Below are positions 23,644 through 35,188 of a stretch of 64,000 nt of DNA, piece by piece. The notes under the pieces are model-generated. The model did not search any database. It saw only the letters and a list, made by a program, of their open reading frames with translations, and was not told where the DNA came from. The DNA comes from Ceratorhiza oryzae-sativae (taxonomy: Eukaryota > Basidiomycota > Agaricomycetes > Cantharellales > Ceratobasidiaceae): positions 434,001 to 498,000 of the forward strand of contig JARWMV010000236.1 in assembly GCA_030998015.1 (NCBI GenBank), written 5' to 3'. How positions within the stretch are numbered: the first letter of the stretch is position 1; every line of letters begins with the position of its first letter. The translations under genes and the position numbers were made by a program.

Positions 23644-25459
23644 CTACCCATCTACGAATGGATTACACCTGCACTGTATCGCACGCAACCCAAAGCTCGC
23701 AGCACTCCCTACGACCAATCCCCCGACTAGACAAAACTGGGCGATCCTGGCCGCCGTTTTAGATTCATAGGGTTCCAAGCGGGGGTTCAGCAACTTTGAT
23801 GGTGCGGCCATGAGAGCGAGAGTGGAGGCATGGCCGTTGGTCACGCCAAAGACAAACAGGATAAGCATGTAGAACAAATCCGAGTTGATGAGCGGGTGAT
23901 GGCTTGTTGGCGGGGTTGACGTGTTGAAGAGAGGTTTACGTTGGACGTTGCAGAATAGGATCATAGGGACAAATATCGTTCGCCCAGCGAGTACAGAAGT
24001 AGGGATTTGTTTGTGGTCGGGGAGATAGATTTGATGCTTGTAAGTGCACGCCCAATGAGATCAGCGAGATTAAAATTGAGAAAATGAAGTGCGCTGAAGA
24101 TTAGCGGGTTGTATATGTTTGAGCTTGTTGGCGAGTTGACGGATGTTATGGAGGTTGTTATTGCAGGAAATAGAGCCTGGAGTGAGGAATGGATCAGTGG
24201 GAGCTTGTTGATTGCGTGAGATACACCTACGAGTGTTACGACGAATACATAGAAAACTGCGATATTGTAGCATGCGTTTTTGCGAGCTACTATCCAAATG
24301 CTTGCCGTAGACATTGGTATAGGGGTACGAGATACTCTGCCTAGCAAATAATCGACCTCGCTCGGCTCGTCGCTTTCAGTCCCACTCTCTACCTCTTCCC
24401 CCGAGTTTGTCTTGACGTTCTCTCGAGGAATTCGGGGGTACAAGTATGCATATGCCAGGATCCCAGACGAGACGAACGCGGCGGCCGAGCAGAAGTAAGT
24501 CGTTGCGCCTCTAGCAGCTGGTCCACCGTGAAGCTCTAGAGTGTCCAAGACCTCGTCGGGTAGCGAACTGTAAGCCGTAGATAGCTTGAGGAGGCTGACT
24601 CCAACGGCCACCAGCGCCCCACCTGTCATATATGATGCAATAGCATCTGGGCCGAATACGGATGCAAGAGCGACGATGGATGTTTGGAGAAAGGCCCCAA
24701 GGATCGCCTGGCACGCCCCATTAGCTAGAATCAAAGAGAGGAGGAGGGAAGGGGCTAGGGAGATGTGTGGTGTAGTTGCGAGAAAGGCAATGAGCAGAGT
24801 GTTGCATGTGAGCGGCAGTATTATCCGGCTAGCGGGGATATTCTAAAGTGGTTAGGATACTGGATTAATGGATCAACCGGGATCATAAACTAGCCGCCTA
24901 CATGGTCAGCAGTCCATGTTGCGAGGCCCAGGGAAGCAAAGGACATCAGAGTCCAAATGATGCTCAGCCAGGAGCCGAAGCTACTCGTAAAGGGTGAGCC
25001 AGCGAGTCTCGCCAAAAAATAAGGCATCGCAGTGATCATGGCTATATATGGACAAATTTCAGCCATTAATTATCGATCAAAATGGGTGATATCTTACCAT
25101 TCCAGGGCATCAGTGCACTTACTCCGATAATTCCAAAACTGATCTTTACGCCGAGTGGCGCATGTGGTTCAACGTGGGGGTACAGTAGAATGTCATCGTC
25201 TGAGCTGCTCGTGGGGATGTTTGCCGTAGCTACCAGGGGAGACACTGGGTGAGCACTTATGCTCACACGACTAGCCTTCCTGGGAATCCTGATGTCGGAT
25301 GGACGACGCCGAGGCCTGCCACCATAGCAACGTTGGGGGTCTCTGGATCGTCCACGTTTGATTATATGCACTCACATTTTTGTGGGTTTCTAGTATCTTG
25401 GTGTAAAAGTCTCCTGGCCGAGGTAAATTTTGTTTGAACACTGCTCGTTGTGAGGTCAT
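23644..25459 (-). CDS. Equilibrative nucleoside transporter (ENT/SLC29 family)
   Basis: Polytopic membrane transporter for nucleosides or nucleobases; the closest yeast type is Fun26 (vacuolar). Visible ENT features: KISFGIIGVSALMPWNAMIT then MPYFLARLAG (the LPWN motif region), GACQAILGAFLQTSIVALAS, NPLIFSALHFLNFNLADLIG with the conserved Asp and Gly-Arg, GRTIFVPMILFCNV, and a last helix VFGVTNGHASTLALMA. A hydrophilic acidic loop (GEEVESGTESDEPSEVDY) separates the two bundles, as usual. Introns remove GTAGGTGTATC to CTCCAG after VFVVTL and GTAAGATATC to ATATAG after LMPWN. The frame breaks at 23983-23985 (CCC on the plus strand), where one more base joins LLLYSL to GRTIF. The start is uncertain: an ATG at 25459 (MTSQRAVFKQN) followed by a spliced exon is my best guess, but the exon junction at about 25270-25380 does not resolve cleanly. 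Confidence 0.85.
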
Positions 25460-25611
25460 CGGGCTCTTGATAAATGTGGATACAATTTGGTAAGCGCGAA
25501 AGGCGCCTGGCGCCTGTGCGTCGGCGCTTGTGTGTATGACGCGCCACGTCTCTGCGCAGCGACCAGCTCGCTTCTGCCGATTGCCCGACCTGCACTGACC
25601 CGCAGCCAGCC

Positions 25612-28600
25612 ATGGCACCCCAAAGGCGGCCCAGAGCCCCTTCGCCCCCGTTGCATCTGACTCCTTCGTATGCGCCGACACCGCAACCCCGATTCCCGCC
25701 CAGGTCCCAGGACCACCTCGACGCCGACGAGCGAAAGGCCGCTGCTCAGCCAGGAAAGCTCAGGAAGCACCACCTGGGGGGGCTGAACTTGGCCCCCGCC
25801 GAGTGGAAGATTCTCGCCATCATAGTTCTCATTGCAGCGTTCGTCAGGCTGTGGAAGATATCTCACCCGAACAGCGTTGTGTGAGTGATTTTCATTCGCA
25901 AGGGTCAAATGCATGTGTCATCCCACTGGGCGCGACTGGGGGACTCGGCGTCTCGTGTTCTGCACTGGCAAGGGCTAACTACGCGCTCTCGTTTAGATTC
26001 GATGAGGTCCATTTTGGAAACTTTGCAGCTAAATATATCAAGACACGGTACTTTGTCGACGTACATCCCCCACTCGCCAAAATGTTGATCACTTTGGCTG
26101 CATTTGTGGGCGGATTTGACGGCCACTTTGACTTCAAGGACATTGGAAAGTAAGATAGCGCTGCCCCTTCCGCCCTTTCTCCTGGCTAATATATCCATAG
26201 GGTATACGACGAAAATACACCTTATGTGCTCATGCGCCTCCTCCCAGGTACTCTTGGCGTAGCAGTGGTTCCTCTTACCTACCTCACCCTTCGTGCTCTC
26301 GACTGTCGCGCAACAACAGCCATCCTCGGCTCGGCGCTCGTCACATTCGAAAATGGACTGATCACCCAATCGCGCTTGATTCTCCTCGACTCACCTCTCA
26401 TCTTCTTCACCTCGCTCACGACGTTCTTCTGGGTCGGTTTCTCCAACGAAGACGCGCAGCGGCCTTTTAGTGAGCAATGGTGGACCTGGCTCGCTCTCAC
26501 CGGCCTCAGCCTTGGCGCGGTCGTCAGCTGCAAATGGGTTGGGCTGTTCACGATCGCGACAGTAGGCGTCTGCACCATTTGGCAACTCTGGTTGTTACTC
26601 GGTGATTTGAGGGTTTCCCCCAGGTTGTTTGTGAAACATTTCATGGCGCGCGCACTATGCTTGATCGTATTACCCATTCTGTTCTACATGGCAATGTTCG
26701 AGATCCACTTTGGATCCTTCAGAACTCGGGCGACGGTGATGGGTTCATGAGCGCGAACTTTATCCACTCCCTAGGCGGCAAGGGAATGGCGGATACTTAT
26801 GCTGGTGAGTTTTTACACTTCCTAGATCGATTGACGCTCCCTGAACATGTTGTAGACGTCGCGTTGGGATCCGTTGTTACCCTGAGGCACGTCAACACCC
26901 AGGGAGGCTACTTGCACTCGCATTTGCATAATTATCCAGGGGGCAGTAAACGTAGGTCCCCACCAGGTCATTATGCATGTATCTCGCCAACACTTGTCAT
27001 CAGAACAACAGATCACGTTGTACCCTCACATCGACGGCAACAACGACTGGCGGGTTATCAATGGCACGTTCGACGGCCACCCTGACCATGACTGGGCAAA
27101 TGAACCTCTCTCATACGTCAAAAACGGAATGACTATCCGCTTAGAACATATGGCCACCTCCAAGCGTCTCCACTCGCATGATGTTCGCCCACCCGTTTCG
27201 GACGTTGATTTCCAGAACGAAGTCAGCGCATATGGGTACCCCGGCTTCCAAGGTGATGCCAACGACAACTGGATCGTCGAAATCGTGGAGGGCGCGGGCA
27301 AGGGTCAAACCGTCAAGACGTTGAAGACCAAGTTCAAGCTTCGTCACCCGTTGACCGGATGCTACCTGTTTTCGCACAAGGTCAAGTTGCCGGATTGGGC
27401 CTATGAACAACAGGAGGTGACGTGTAACAAGAATGCTGTGCTGGCCAACTCTCTGTGGTATATCGAGACAAACATGCACGAGAAATGTGCGCCCAACTCT
27501 CGCCATCTCTTGTTGACGTAGAACTCACGGACGTTTGCAGTGGGGCCTGACGCCGAGAAGGTCAATTACACACCTCCGAGCTTTTTGTCCAAGTTCTTCG
27601 AGCTGCAGCAAGTGATGTGGACAACTAATGCAGGACTTACCGACCGCCACGCGTTCGACTCGCGACCGAGCTCGTGGCCTAGGCTTCGCCGCGGAATTGT
27701 ATGTGCATCTTGTATACCCTTTAGCCTATCTACTCACAGGTTATCCAAGAACTTCTGGGTCAAGGACCACAGGCAAATTTACCTGATCGGCAATCCGTTT
27801 GTTTGGTTCTCAAGCACTGTATCCATTTTTGCGTATCTCGCCTTCCGCGGGCTCTTGATTTTGCGAGAAAAACGTGGTTATAGGGACTTCCACAATAGTG
27901 AGTTGCCCAAGGGACCAAAAGCCTTTGCTTACATTCTTCCAGCTACTCTTGTCAAATACGACCAACTTTGCGCATTCCTCGCGGCTGGATGGGCTTTGCA
28001 TTACCTCCCCTTCTTCCTCATGTCGCGCCAACTCTTCCTGCACCACTACTTCCCCGCACTCTACTTCTCCATCCTGATGGCCTGCGCAGTGTTTGACGCG
28101 GCGACGTTCAAGCTCAAGCCTCGTGTCCGACTGCAGATTGCTGGCGTCATTATGATGATCGTCGTGTGGAACTATTTGCGCTTCAGCCCGCTGACTTATG
28201 GGACTGAGTGGACGAAGAGCAAGTGCGAGTCTTCCAAGTGGCTCAAGACATGGGACTTTTCTTGGTGCGTGCAAGTCTACTGCCAACTTTCCACACCGGC
28301 CTAATGCCTTGTATCGCATAGCCACGACTTTTACGACAGCTACAGCCAATACGAATCCGTCTCTTCAACTATCCAGGCTGCACCACCCGCAAAGGCACCA
28401 GTGGCTGTAGTCGGAGACGAACACGGTGGTCGACCTGCTGTCGTTGTTGCCGAACCTAAGGCACACGAGCATCCTGCGGCCGACAAGCAAGCACAAACGA
28501 CTGAATCGGTAATCATGCCAGTCGAGCCCGGCCATGACGTCTTTGCAGGTGACAAGGCGAAACCTCAGTCATCAGCTCGGAGCGTGTGATGGAACCCCTG

Positions 28601-28911
28601 CCTAAAGAGGCGGTTGTGATCGCTAGTGTGGATTCGAAGGACAAGGAGGAAGATGAGAAGCGCGAGGGAGTTCCGTTGCCAGCACATGAAGGTGCGGAGA
28701 GCACTGGGAAAAAGGTCGTTGATGATGGAAAAGCCAAGGCCGAGGGTGCGCAGGAGCAGGTGGTCCAGGTCAAGGAGAAAGTGGCGGAGAACGTGGCGGG
28801 TGTCAAGGAGAAGGTCACCGAGCCAAGGAAAAACTCAAGGATTTCGCCAAGGGGCAATCTGAGGAAGAGCGAGTGCGGATGGAGTTGTACGGGGACGAGA
28901 AAAAGGCTTAG
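25612..28911 (+). CDS. Dolichyl-phosphate-mannose protein O-mannosyltransferase (PMT family), with three apparent one-base frameshifts
   Basis: ER membrane enzyme that transfers mannose from dolichyl phosphate to Ser/Thr of secretory proteins. Start MAPQRRPRAPSPPLHL. The first helix is WKILAIIVLIAAFVRLWKI. FDEVHFGNFAAKYIKTRYF then VDVHPPLAKMLITL is the conserved luminal loop with the catalytic Asp-Glu pair. More helices follow, then the MIR region: HVNTQGGYLHSHLHNYPGG, QQITLYPHIDGNNDWRV, LRHPLTGCYLFSH. C-terminal helices include HYLPFFLMSRQLFLHHYFPA. The pattern is closest to PMT2-type enzymes from memory, but I cannot exclude PMT4. Frames break at 26709-26711, 28556-28557 and 28820-28822; each is repaired by one added base, giving HFWILQNSGDGDGF, DKGETSVISSERV and EAKEKLKDFAKG. 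The tail after the last helix is long, acidic/Lys-rich and probably helical, ending YGDEKKA at 28911. Confidence 0.9.
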
Positions 28912-29062
28912 ATCCGTGATGTGGTTCATCGGGACAATATAGCTAGATTTGTACTGTTTTGTGTACTTTCCGCTCTGAAACCCTGTTCTTGATTCGCATA
29001 CTCATATAAATTCATTAACTCGAATTCTAACTGTGCGCAAGGCATTCATGGTGCTACATCAT

Positions 29063-30534
29063 CTACGAGGCCAAAGAAGTAGGGGGCGAGAGGACTGGCT
29101 CCCCTTCGGGTGTAACATAGCACGAAGAAATGCCTCCATCCACCTTGAAATCCACTCCCTGATAGCATTCAAATTTAGCCGAGCCAGCAAAGGCAAAAAG
29201 GCAAAAGACCACTTACGGTGATGTAACTACTCTCGTCGGATGCAACTGTTATAGTTGAAATGATTGGTAATTAATAACTGGGTCTTATAAACCTACTCAC
29301 GGAAAAGGGCAGCCTGGGCTTGTTCGATGGCCTCTCCGAATCTCCCCATGGGAAGATGCACCATGCGGCGGTTACGCTTCTCAGGAGTGTTAAGGAAGTC
29401 CATAAGCAGGGCTAAAGTCAAAAGGCGTTGGTCACTGGAGGCTTGCTGATCGATGAGGGCAACATACGAGTCTTCAATGGACCACTAGTAAAACGAAAAG
29501 GTTCAGTTGTTGCTTTATTGCCCAATTATTGGTAAGGACTCACGGACAAAGCGAGTTCAACCGGATCCCTTCACGCGCATGAACCATTGCCAGCTCACGA
29601 GTCATAGCAAGAACTGCTCCCTGCAGACACATCAGCCAGTAGTAGAGTGTTTTGTGCCCATCAGACTCACTTTGGAGGCAGTATCTACGCAATTTTTTTT
29701 TTGTTAATAGCAGAGTCACCTGAAGTGTAGCGCTACTTACAAGCAATTTGGGGAGTTGCAGCTCCCATAAGGCTCACAAACGATGCTGTATTGATGATGC
29801 TTCCCCCTACGTGTAGCTTCTTGCTTTCGTCGGTCTTCGACATAAATTTCGATGATCTAATTAGGGGTATACAGAATCCTAGGCGAATAACTCACAGGAT
29901 TCTTGCGCATGGCGAGGATAGCGTATTTGGATCCCCACCAAACCCCCTTGAGATTAACGGCCATTGTCAAATCCCTTTCTTTGGATGTTAGTCGCTGGAT
30001 GCTAGCGTTTACATAGGTTTATGTAAAACTGAACCCACCAAATCTTCTCTTCGGTATTGATCGCATTGTCATCTGCTGGATGCATGATTCCAGCATTGTT
30101 GAACTAGGACACCAAGTCAGACTATAGCAGTTCAATTTAAACCCTGGTCACTCTTACCATAACGTCCAAACGTCCAAATTCCTCAACAGCCTTGTCTACG
30201 AGGGCCTTAATCTCCGCCTCTTTGCTAACGTCCACCTTGAAAGTGATTGCCTTGGGAGCGTTGGGATATTTCTCTTTAAGAATATTCAGAGTCTTGGCAG
30301 CAGCATCAACATTGAGATCAGCAAGGACCACGTTGGCGCCTTCAGATGCGAAAAGGAGAGATGACTCGAGACCGATGCCGCTATGAGTTGAGTCTGTGAG
30401 GCTGGCATAAATAGTTAGATACAATAGCTTACGAGCCAGCGCCAGTGACGATAGCGACCTCAAAGTAAAATAAAGTCAATGTATGTAGCAGTTGAATCTC
30501 GGCCACTCACTTTGTGTGCGAGACGACCGGTCAT
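29063..30534 (-). CDS. Short-chain dehydrogenase/reductase (SDR, classical type)
   Basis: NAD(P)(H)-dependent oxidoreductase with a Rossmann fold; the substrate is not evident. Start MTGRLAHK at 30534, directly followed by an intron. Spliced exons give VAIVTGAGSGIGLESSLLF (TGxxxGIG cofactor loop), VVLADLNVDAAAKTL (an Asp after the second strand, which usually favours NAD(H)), FGRLDVM..FNNAGIMHPAD (NNAG motif), GGSIINTASFVSLMGAA with the catalytic Ser region, and YTASKGAVLAMTREL (YxxxK). Then IRLNSLCPGPLKTPLL (PG motif), MGRFGEAIEQAQAALFLASD, and VDFKVDGGISSCYVTPEGE to the stop at 29063. Length is about 275 residues and all catalytic residues are present. Seven or eight short introns. No broken frame seen. 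It resembles fungal glucose/ribitol dehydrogenase-like and FabG-like SDRs, but specificity cannot be read from motifs. Confidence 0.92.
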
Positions 30535-31298
30535 ATTTCTATGGTGTTGGTCAGTGGTGGGCAAGGGGAGTGGGAGTCATGCTACTCGATCCAGCTGACC
30601 AGTATTTAATATGAGATAGCGAATAGCCGAAAGCGGGGGAATAGATTAGATTCCACAAAGCTAGATTCTCGATAGAAGCGCCGATACGGAGAAACCATAC
30701 AAGGTAACTAACCCAAGCCGCTGTAACATAATTCAAAGTCCGATTTCCGTTAATCTGTCCAGTAGGCCAGGTCCAAGCTCAGTGATCGCGCTTTCTGCGT
30801 CCCGTTTCCATCTTTTCGATCATTTTCATTACTACGATATAGCCCATGTTTATTTCCTGAAGGACGGCGACCTTCCGGGACCCTCAAGATTTTGCCATCA
30901 GTCATAACAATCCAGTCGCACAAACGAGCCTTTATTCCGAGCTCCGGCGATGACTTTCCGGGAACTGCTGTGAAGCAGCTACCTACTGGGGTGCAAGAGA
31001 TCCGCACCAGGGGATAAAACCTTATCTAACCCCTATGGTTGTCACCTGGTATGGACTGAATGTGAGTTCATCTTGTGATTGATGGAAGGTGATTAGACCC
31101 GCAATCCCTTCATGCGCCATACATTAATATTAGATCCGAGCCATAGATCTGCATTGAGTACAAGGTGATACGAATCATTTGAGTACACTTTCAAAGGTGA
31201 TACAACGGGTCGAGAGCTGCTAACTGTGTTTCCAGCTCCCCCTGTAGTTCCTCCACCCAGGTATTGAAATGATCTCTAGTGATGACGTTCTCCAAAGG
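30535..31298. other. Intergenic: SDR promoter side
   Basis: This stretch lies between the SDR start and the end of the decayed BTB copy. Short frames (for example 30750-31007 on the minus strand) have no family motif. I see no gene, tRNA or repeat. Confidence 0.45.
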
Positions 31299-32116
31299 TT
31301 ACTGCAGGCACGGAGAGCAGGAGACTACAGCACTGCTATAAAACGTATCAAAGATGTATGCATTGAAATACTGAGTACATCGTTCAAGGGCTGCTGTAAG
31401 CGCGTCGTATGTGGCTCTTGTCCATTGCATTACCCAGCCCGGGGGGCACAGACACGAGTTGTTGTCGGCTGAATTCATGAGGTTGAACCGGCACTGGTCA
31501 CAGGATATCATTGAATGCTCCTCGCTATGGAGTAATGTAGATATACGAGGAGCACCGTAATCGAGAAGAATGCCTGTCAGAATTTTCTGTCGTGCACCCT
31601 GTAAAGCGATAAGCATAGCAATCATCCCCTTGTTTGAAGGATTCGCGGACGCAAACTTGACGAAGCATATGGGGTCTAGGAAGTTATACTTGCCGCCAAG
31701 CATGTTTCGGGCTGTACTAGCTTTAGTATTTGGTCAATTGTACTCGGTAGCAATGGAATAAAGGTCTAGTAGCTCGGGGAATAGTTTGGAGCCAGACTGG
31801 GCGAGTTGCGCATCAAGCTTGGAGTGCGTGGTAGTTATATCGTATTTTCGTGCAGCTTCCAGGCAAGCTCGAAGTTCAGCTATATCGGATATCATGGGCG
31901 ATTGATAGATTGGATAGGTAAATTTTAGGATGATCCAAATGATCTACGAGTCCTCCATCAAGTCGATGACGTTCTCTGTGCCGGTTGTGCCCACTGTGAA
32001 CATATCTCGAAAGACCGACGAAACCATGGATAGAATTACGGTATGGGCCCGAAAATCGATTCATCGTGAGAGCGAAGCGTAACATCGCCGCCTGGAGGAA
32101 GCTCATAGTCTGACAT
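31299..32116 (-). pseudogene. Decayed BTB/POZ-domain protein, third tandem copy
   Basis: It is homologous to the nearly intact copy at 34061-34956. The start MSDYELPPGGDVTLR at 32116 is followed by a broken frame near 32030-32060. The BTB core then continues as VILSMVSSVFRDMFTVGTTG, then TENVIDLMEDS, an in-frame stop at 31944-31946 where the relative has Gln, and LRACLEAARKYDITT. A second in-frame stop at 31734-31736 replaces the Leu of the EYDLPNT motif. Downstream the C-terminal half stays open: KYNFLDPICFVKFASAN, ISCDQCRFNLM, PPGWVMQWTRATYDAL, LERCTQYFNAYIF. Both stops differ from the relative's codon by a single substitution, so they are not explained by homopolymer error. BTB proteins of this type are presumed protein-interaction adaptors. 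Confidence 0.75.
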
Positions 32117-32275
32117 CGGGTATTGCAATTGTAAGTGAAGTTGCTGATTCCAGAACCAATCAAGCGTTTATTAGCAAGCGCTCATCACGGAATTCGTGCC
32201 GAAACTTGTTCTGGTACAGAAGCATCCAATATAAACAACGATGAACAACGGTTGTATTCATCAGATAGGTCAATT

Positions 32276-32292
32276 ATAATAATAATAATAAA
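32276..32292. repeat. Short (ATA)n microsatellite
   Basis: A run of ATA/TAA triplets lies between the second and third BTB copies. It is short and its only use is as a possible length polymorphism. Confidence 0.6.
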
Positions 32293-32421
32293 AGAGCATA
32301 GGACGTGATAAAAAACGAATCAGCTAGTCGGAAACTTTCCTTCCCATGGTTGTAACATATGGATGAATTCAACAGAGACTAATAGTGGCTCAAGCACCTT
32401 CAAGCGTTCCTGAAAACAACC

Positions 32422-33847
32422 TCACTTCCGAAGTTCACTCGTCAAAGTCTTCCCGAGCAGAAACACTCTCCTGCAGGTGTTCAAAACAGAAGAGACAACC
32501 CACGCCATTGGCTGAGTCAAAACTATCAAAGATAGCCACAGTAAAAATGAGAGACATTGGTCGAACTGCCGGGTGGTAAATACTTTGTGAGTGGCGCGGG
32601 GCCATTGCGCGATCCAGCCGAGAGAGTTGCGAAGGTAATTAGACTTGGGGTCGAGAGAAGCAATTTTTTCGCTGCAGTAGGCACAGGAGATGGTGTTGCA
32701 GCCAGGTGCTGCCAATTTCAGCGTCTGTGGCGCGTCAACATCGAGAAATACGGCGTTAAGAATTTTGATCCGAGCTCCTTGAGCTCCCTCCAAAACCATG
32801 GATGATTTGCTTGGATGTGTTTCTTCCATAAATTTAGCTAGACAAAAAGTTGTACCGACTGCCAAATTGGAACGAATATGTATTAGTCATACAATAAAAT
32901 AAAAACATGATCAAACAAAGCAAACGCCAAAGGCGCGGGAGTGTGAAAGACTCAATAAGTGAAGAATAAATCCCTAGAAAAGTCTAACAATCGCTTGAGA
33001 GTAAAAAGGAACTCCTATAACGCGTACGAGGTCTAGCGAAGGCACGCATACATGTTGCCTATGATACGGAGTGAAGCACCTCGTGCGCACTCGCCTATAT
33101 GCCGAATCTTTTCGATGTCTCTTAGTATAAAAATCATATCGTGTATTGCTCTATCTTTGTGCCCCTAGCCACTGTCAAATAACACGATTGTTCAAGCTAG
33201 TCTATTCGTCGTTTACGACGGTTCACTCGTGTGTTTGCTTGTGATTGGCTAGGTGCGCCACTATGACTACTGTGTAATACTACGTTTGTTTGTATTTACA
33301 GGAACCTTGCACAAGTAACCCGCAAGCAACCCTCGCCATAGCTTTTGGCAGGTCAAAATTTGTGGCAATACGGTACATGGCTGCTGAATTCATTCCACAT
33401 ATCCCGACGTTCCTAGAATGAGAGAGCAGAGTGTCTATGTTATTTAGCAATGATGTTCAAATCATATTTTCGAACGACTTCCAAACAAGAGCGAAGGATA
33501 TCGCCGTCGAATATCCGGGGAGTCCCGTCGACTGGATAAATAAATTGAAGTGTGACTGAAACTGTCCGCGCGTTCTCCGCGAGGTCAACAACGCTACCCA
33601 TTCCGACAGTGGCCACAATGAGCATGTCCCAAAAAACGGATGACGCTATCGACAAAATGAGATTGTACACGGAACTGGATGCCATGCTGGAACGGAGAAT
33701 AACATCCCCACCAGGGGGAGGTTCAAATATTGGTTCGTCGGGAGGGTCAAGAACGATGGAAACAGAGACAGGTCGGACATTACGTGTGAGACTCTGAGTA
33801 AAACAGGAAGCGTCGAACACCGTGGTCTGGGTGGCTATTGCTCCCAC
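32422..33847 (-). pseudogene. Disrupted BTB/POZ-domain protein, second tandem copy
   Basis: The N-terminal part gives a good BTB core: PPPGGDVILRSSMASSSVYN, LILSIASSVFWDMLIVATVG, VDLAENARTVSVTLQFIYPV, ILRSCLEVVRKYDLN. There is no ATG at the head of this frame. The frame breaks after YDLNIIAK near 33446. The next homologous piece, NIDTLLSHSRNVGICGMNSA then MYRIATNFDLPKAMARVA, lies in another frame up to about 33300. About 400 bp without homology follow (32870-33290), and the C-terminal half resumes as CLAKFMEETHPSKSSMVLEG, ISCAYCSEKIASL, LGWIAQWPRATHKVF. The gap could be an unusually long intron or an insertion. I call it a pseudogene because start, frame and continuity are all affected. A correctable assembly error could explain part of this, but not all. 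Confidence 0.6.
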
Positions 33848-34060
33848 AACTCATACAAAGCAATTCCAATGGGATCCGTAAGCCAGAATGTGACAGATTT
33901 ATACGCCGAAAAATCATAGATTCGTGAGCGAGGAAAAAAAAACGCTGCCATGACCTAAAGCCTATTGATCATAAATCTAAAGTTGAGAGCATAGTGCCGA
34001 ATATTCAAGCAAGCCTGTACAACGGCTCAAGCGTTGCCAAGTTTTCCTCGAGCGTATTCT

Positions 34061-34956
34061 TCATCCTTGAAGCCCACCTATTGAACATGTGCCTTTTGGA
34101 GACTGACGTCCACATTTCGCGCATACAGTCATAACATCCCGCCAGGGGGCCCTCGTCGAAGGTATCAAAAATACCGCTTCAAAATACCGAAGGCACCTAT
34201 CTAACGGTGCAACGACCAACGCCTTGTGAGTTTCTTTGGACCAGCGCAGTAGCCAGCCCGGGGGGCGATGAAAGTCGTTTCCCGCGTCCGCAGATGGGTG
34301 CAGGTATCGCAACAAATGCTACGGAACGACGCTTCTCGCATGTGTGGCGCGGAGAGATCGAGGATGGTTTCTGTAATGATTTTGTAACGAAGGCCCTGTA
34401 TGCTTGCTAGAATAGTCAAGCCTCCTCTAAGGTTGGCTTTGCCTACAAGGTTCGTAAGGCGCGTAGGGTCCAAGAGGTTAAAGTTTTTATCCACAGCCAG
34501 TCGACGAGCAGCGCAAGCCCGAGTGTTGGGTAGGTCATATTCGATTCCGAGACTATACATCTCTAGCGGCTCAAGATGGAGCTTGCATTCGGGACGAACG
34601 AGTTGATCGTCGATATTCCTAAGCATCCCGTTTAGGTCATATTTATGAGCAGCTTCCAAGCAAAGCCGGAGCGTGACGTTGTCACGTATCTGTGGCATAC
34701 GATCTAGGGGATAGATAAACTGGAGCATGATTGAAATCGTCTGCGCATCTTCAACGAGTTCGACCGTGTTATCGTTCCCGCTGGTACCAATAGCAACCAT
34801 GTCCCTAAACACCGATGACGCGATAGCGAGGATAACGGCGTGGGTACAAAAGTCTACATTGCTCTTTGACCGGATGACCATATCGCCACCTGGGGGTGGC
34901 TGAAAGTAAGCATTTGCCGACGGTTTGTCGGCAGTGGCAGAGATGGAGTTGAACAT
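34061..34956 (-). CDS. BTB/POZ-domain protein, first tandem copy
   Basis: Start MFNSISATADKPSANAYF at 34956. The BTB/POZ fold runs from QPPPGGDMVIRSKSNVDF through VILAIASSVFRDMVAIGTSG and VELVEDAQTISIMLQFIYPL to LRLCLEAAHKYDLNGML. A helical part follows (LEMYSLGIEYDLPNTRACAA, RRLAVDKNFNLLDPTRLTNL), then a Cys pair segment (ICCDTCTHL) and a conserved end PPGWLLRWSKETHKALVVAP, LDRCLRYFEAVF. The frame breaks in the six-G run at 34260-34265; one more G joins TTFIA to PPGWLL and gives a stop at 34061. About 299 residues. This belongs to a fungal BTB family expanded in Agaricomycetes. Partner and function are unknown. The two downstream copies are degraded versions of the same gene. Confidence 0.78.
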
Positions 34957-35188
34957 GATTCGGTGAGTTGCGGTCGTGGTGGCGCAGACGGAGATTGGCT
35001 CAGACCCTCGACCCGGAGTTGGCCATGAGGCTACTTCTATGAATAGAAGTTAACTCCAGCCGAACAACCAGCTTTATAAAGACATCCAAAAACCAAAGAT
35101 ACACCGCCTGATCATTATATCTATGATCGGAACAAAGTGAAGTATAATCAAAATGTACAAGTATGATACTATTCCTCCAGTTACAGAA

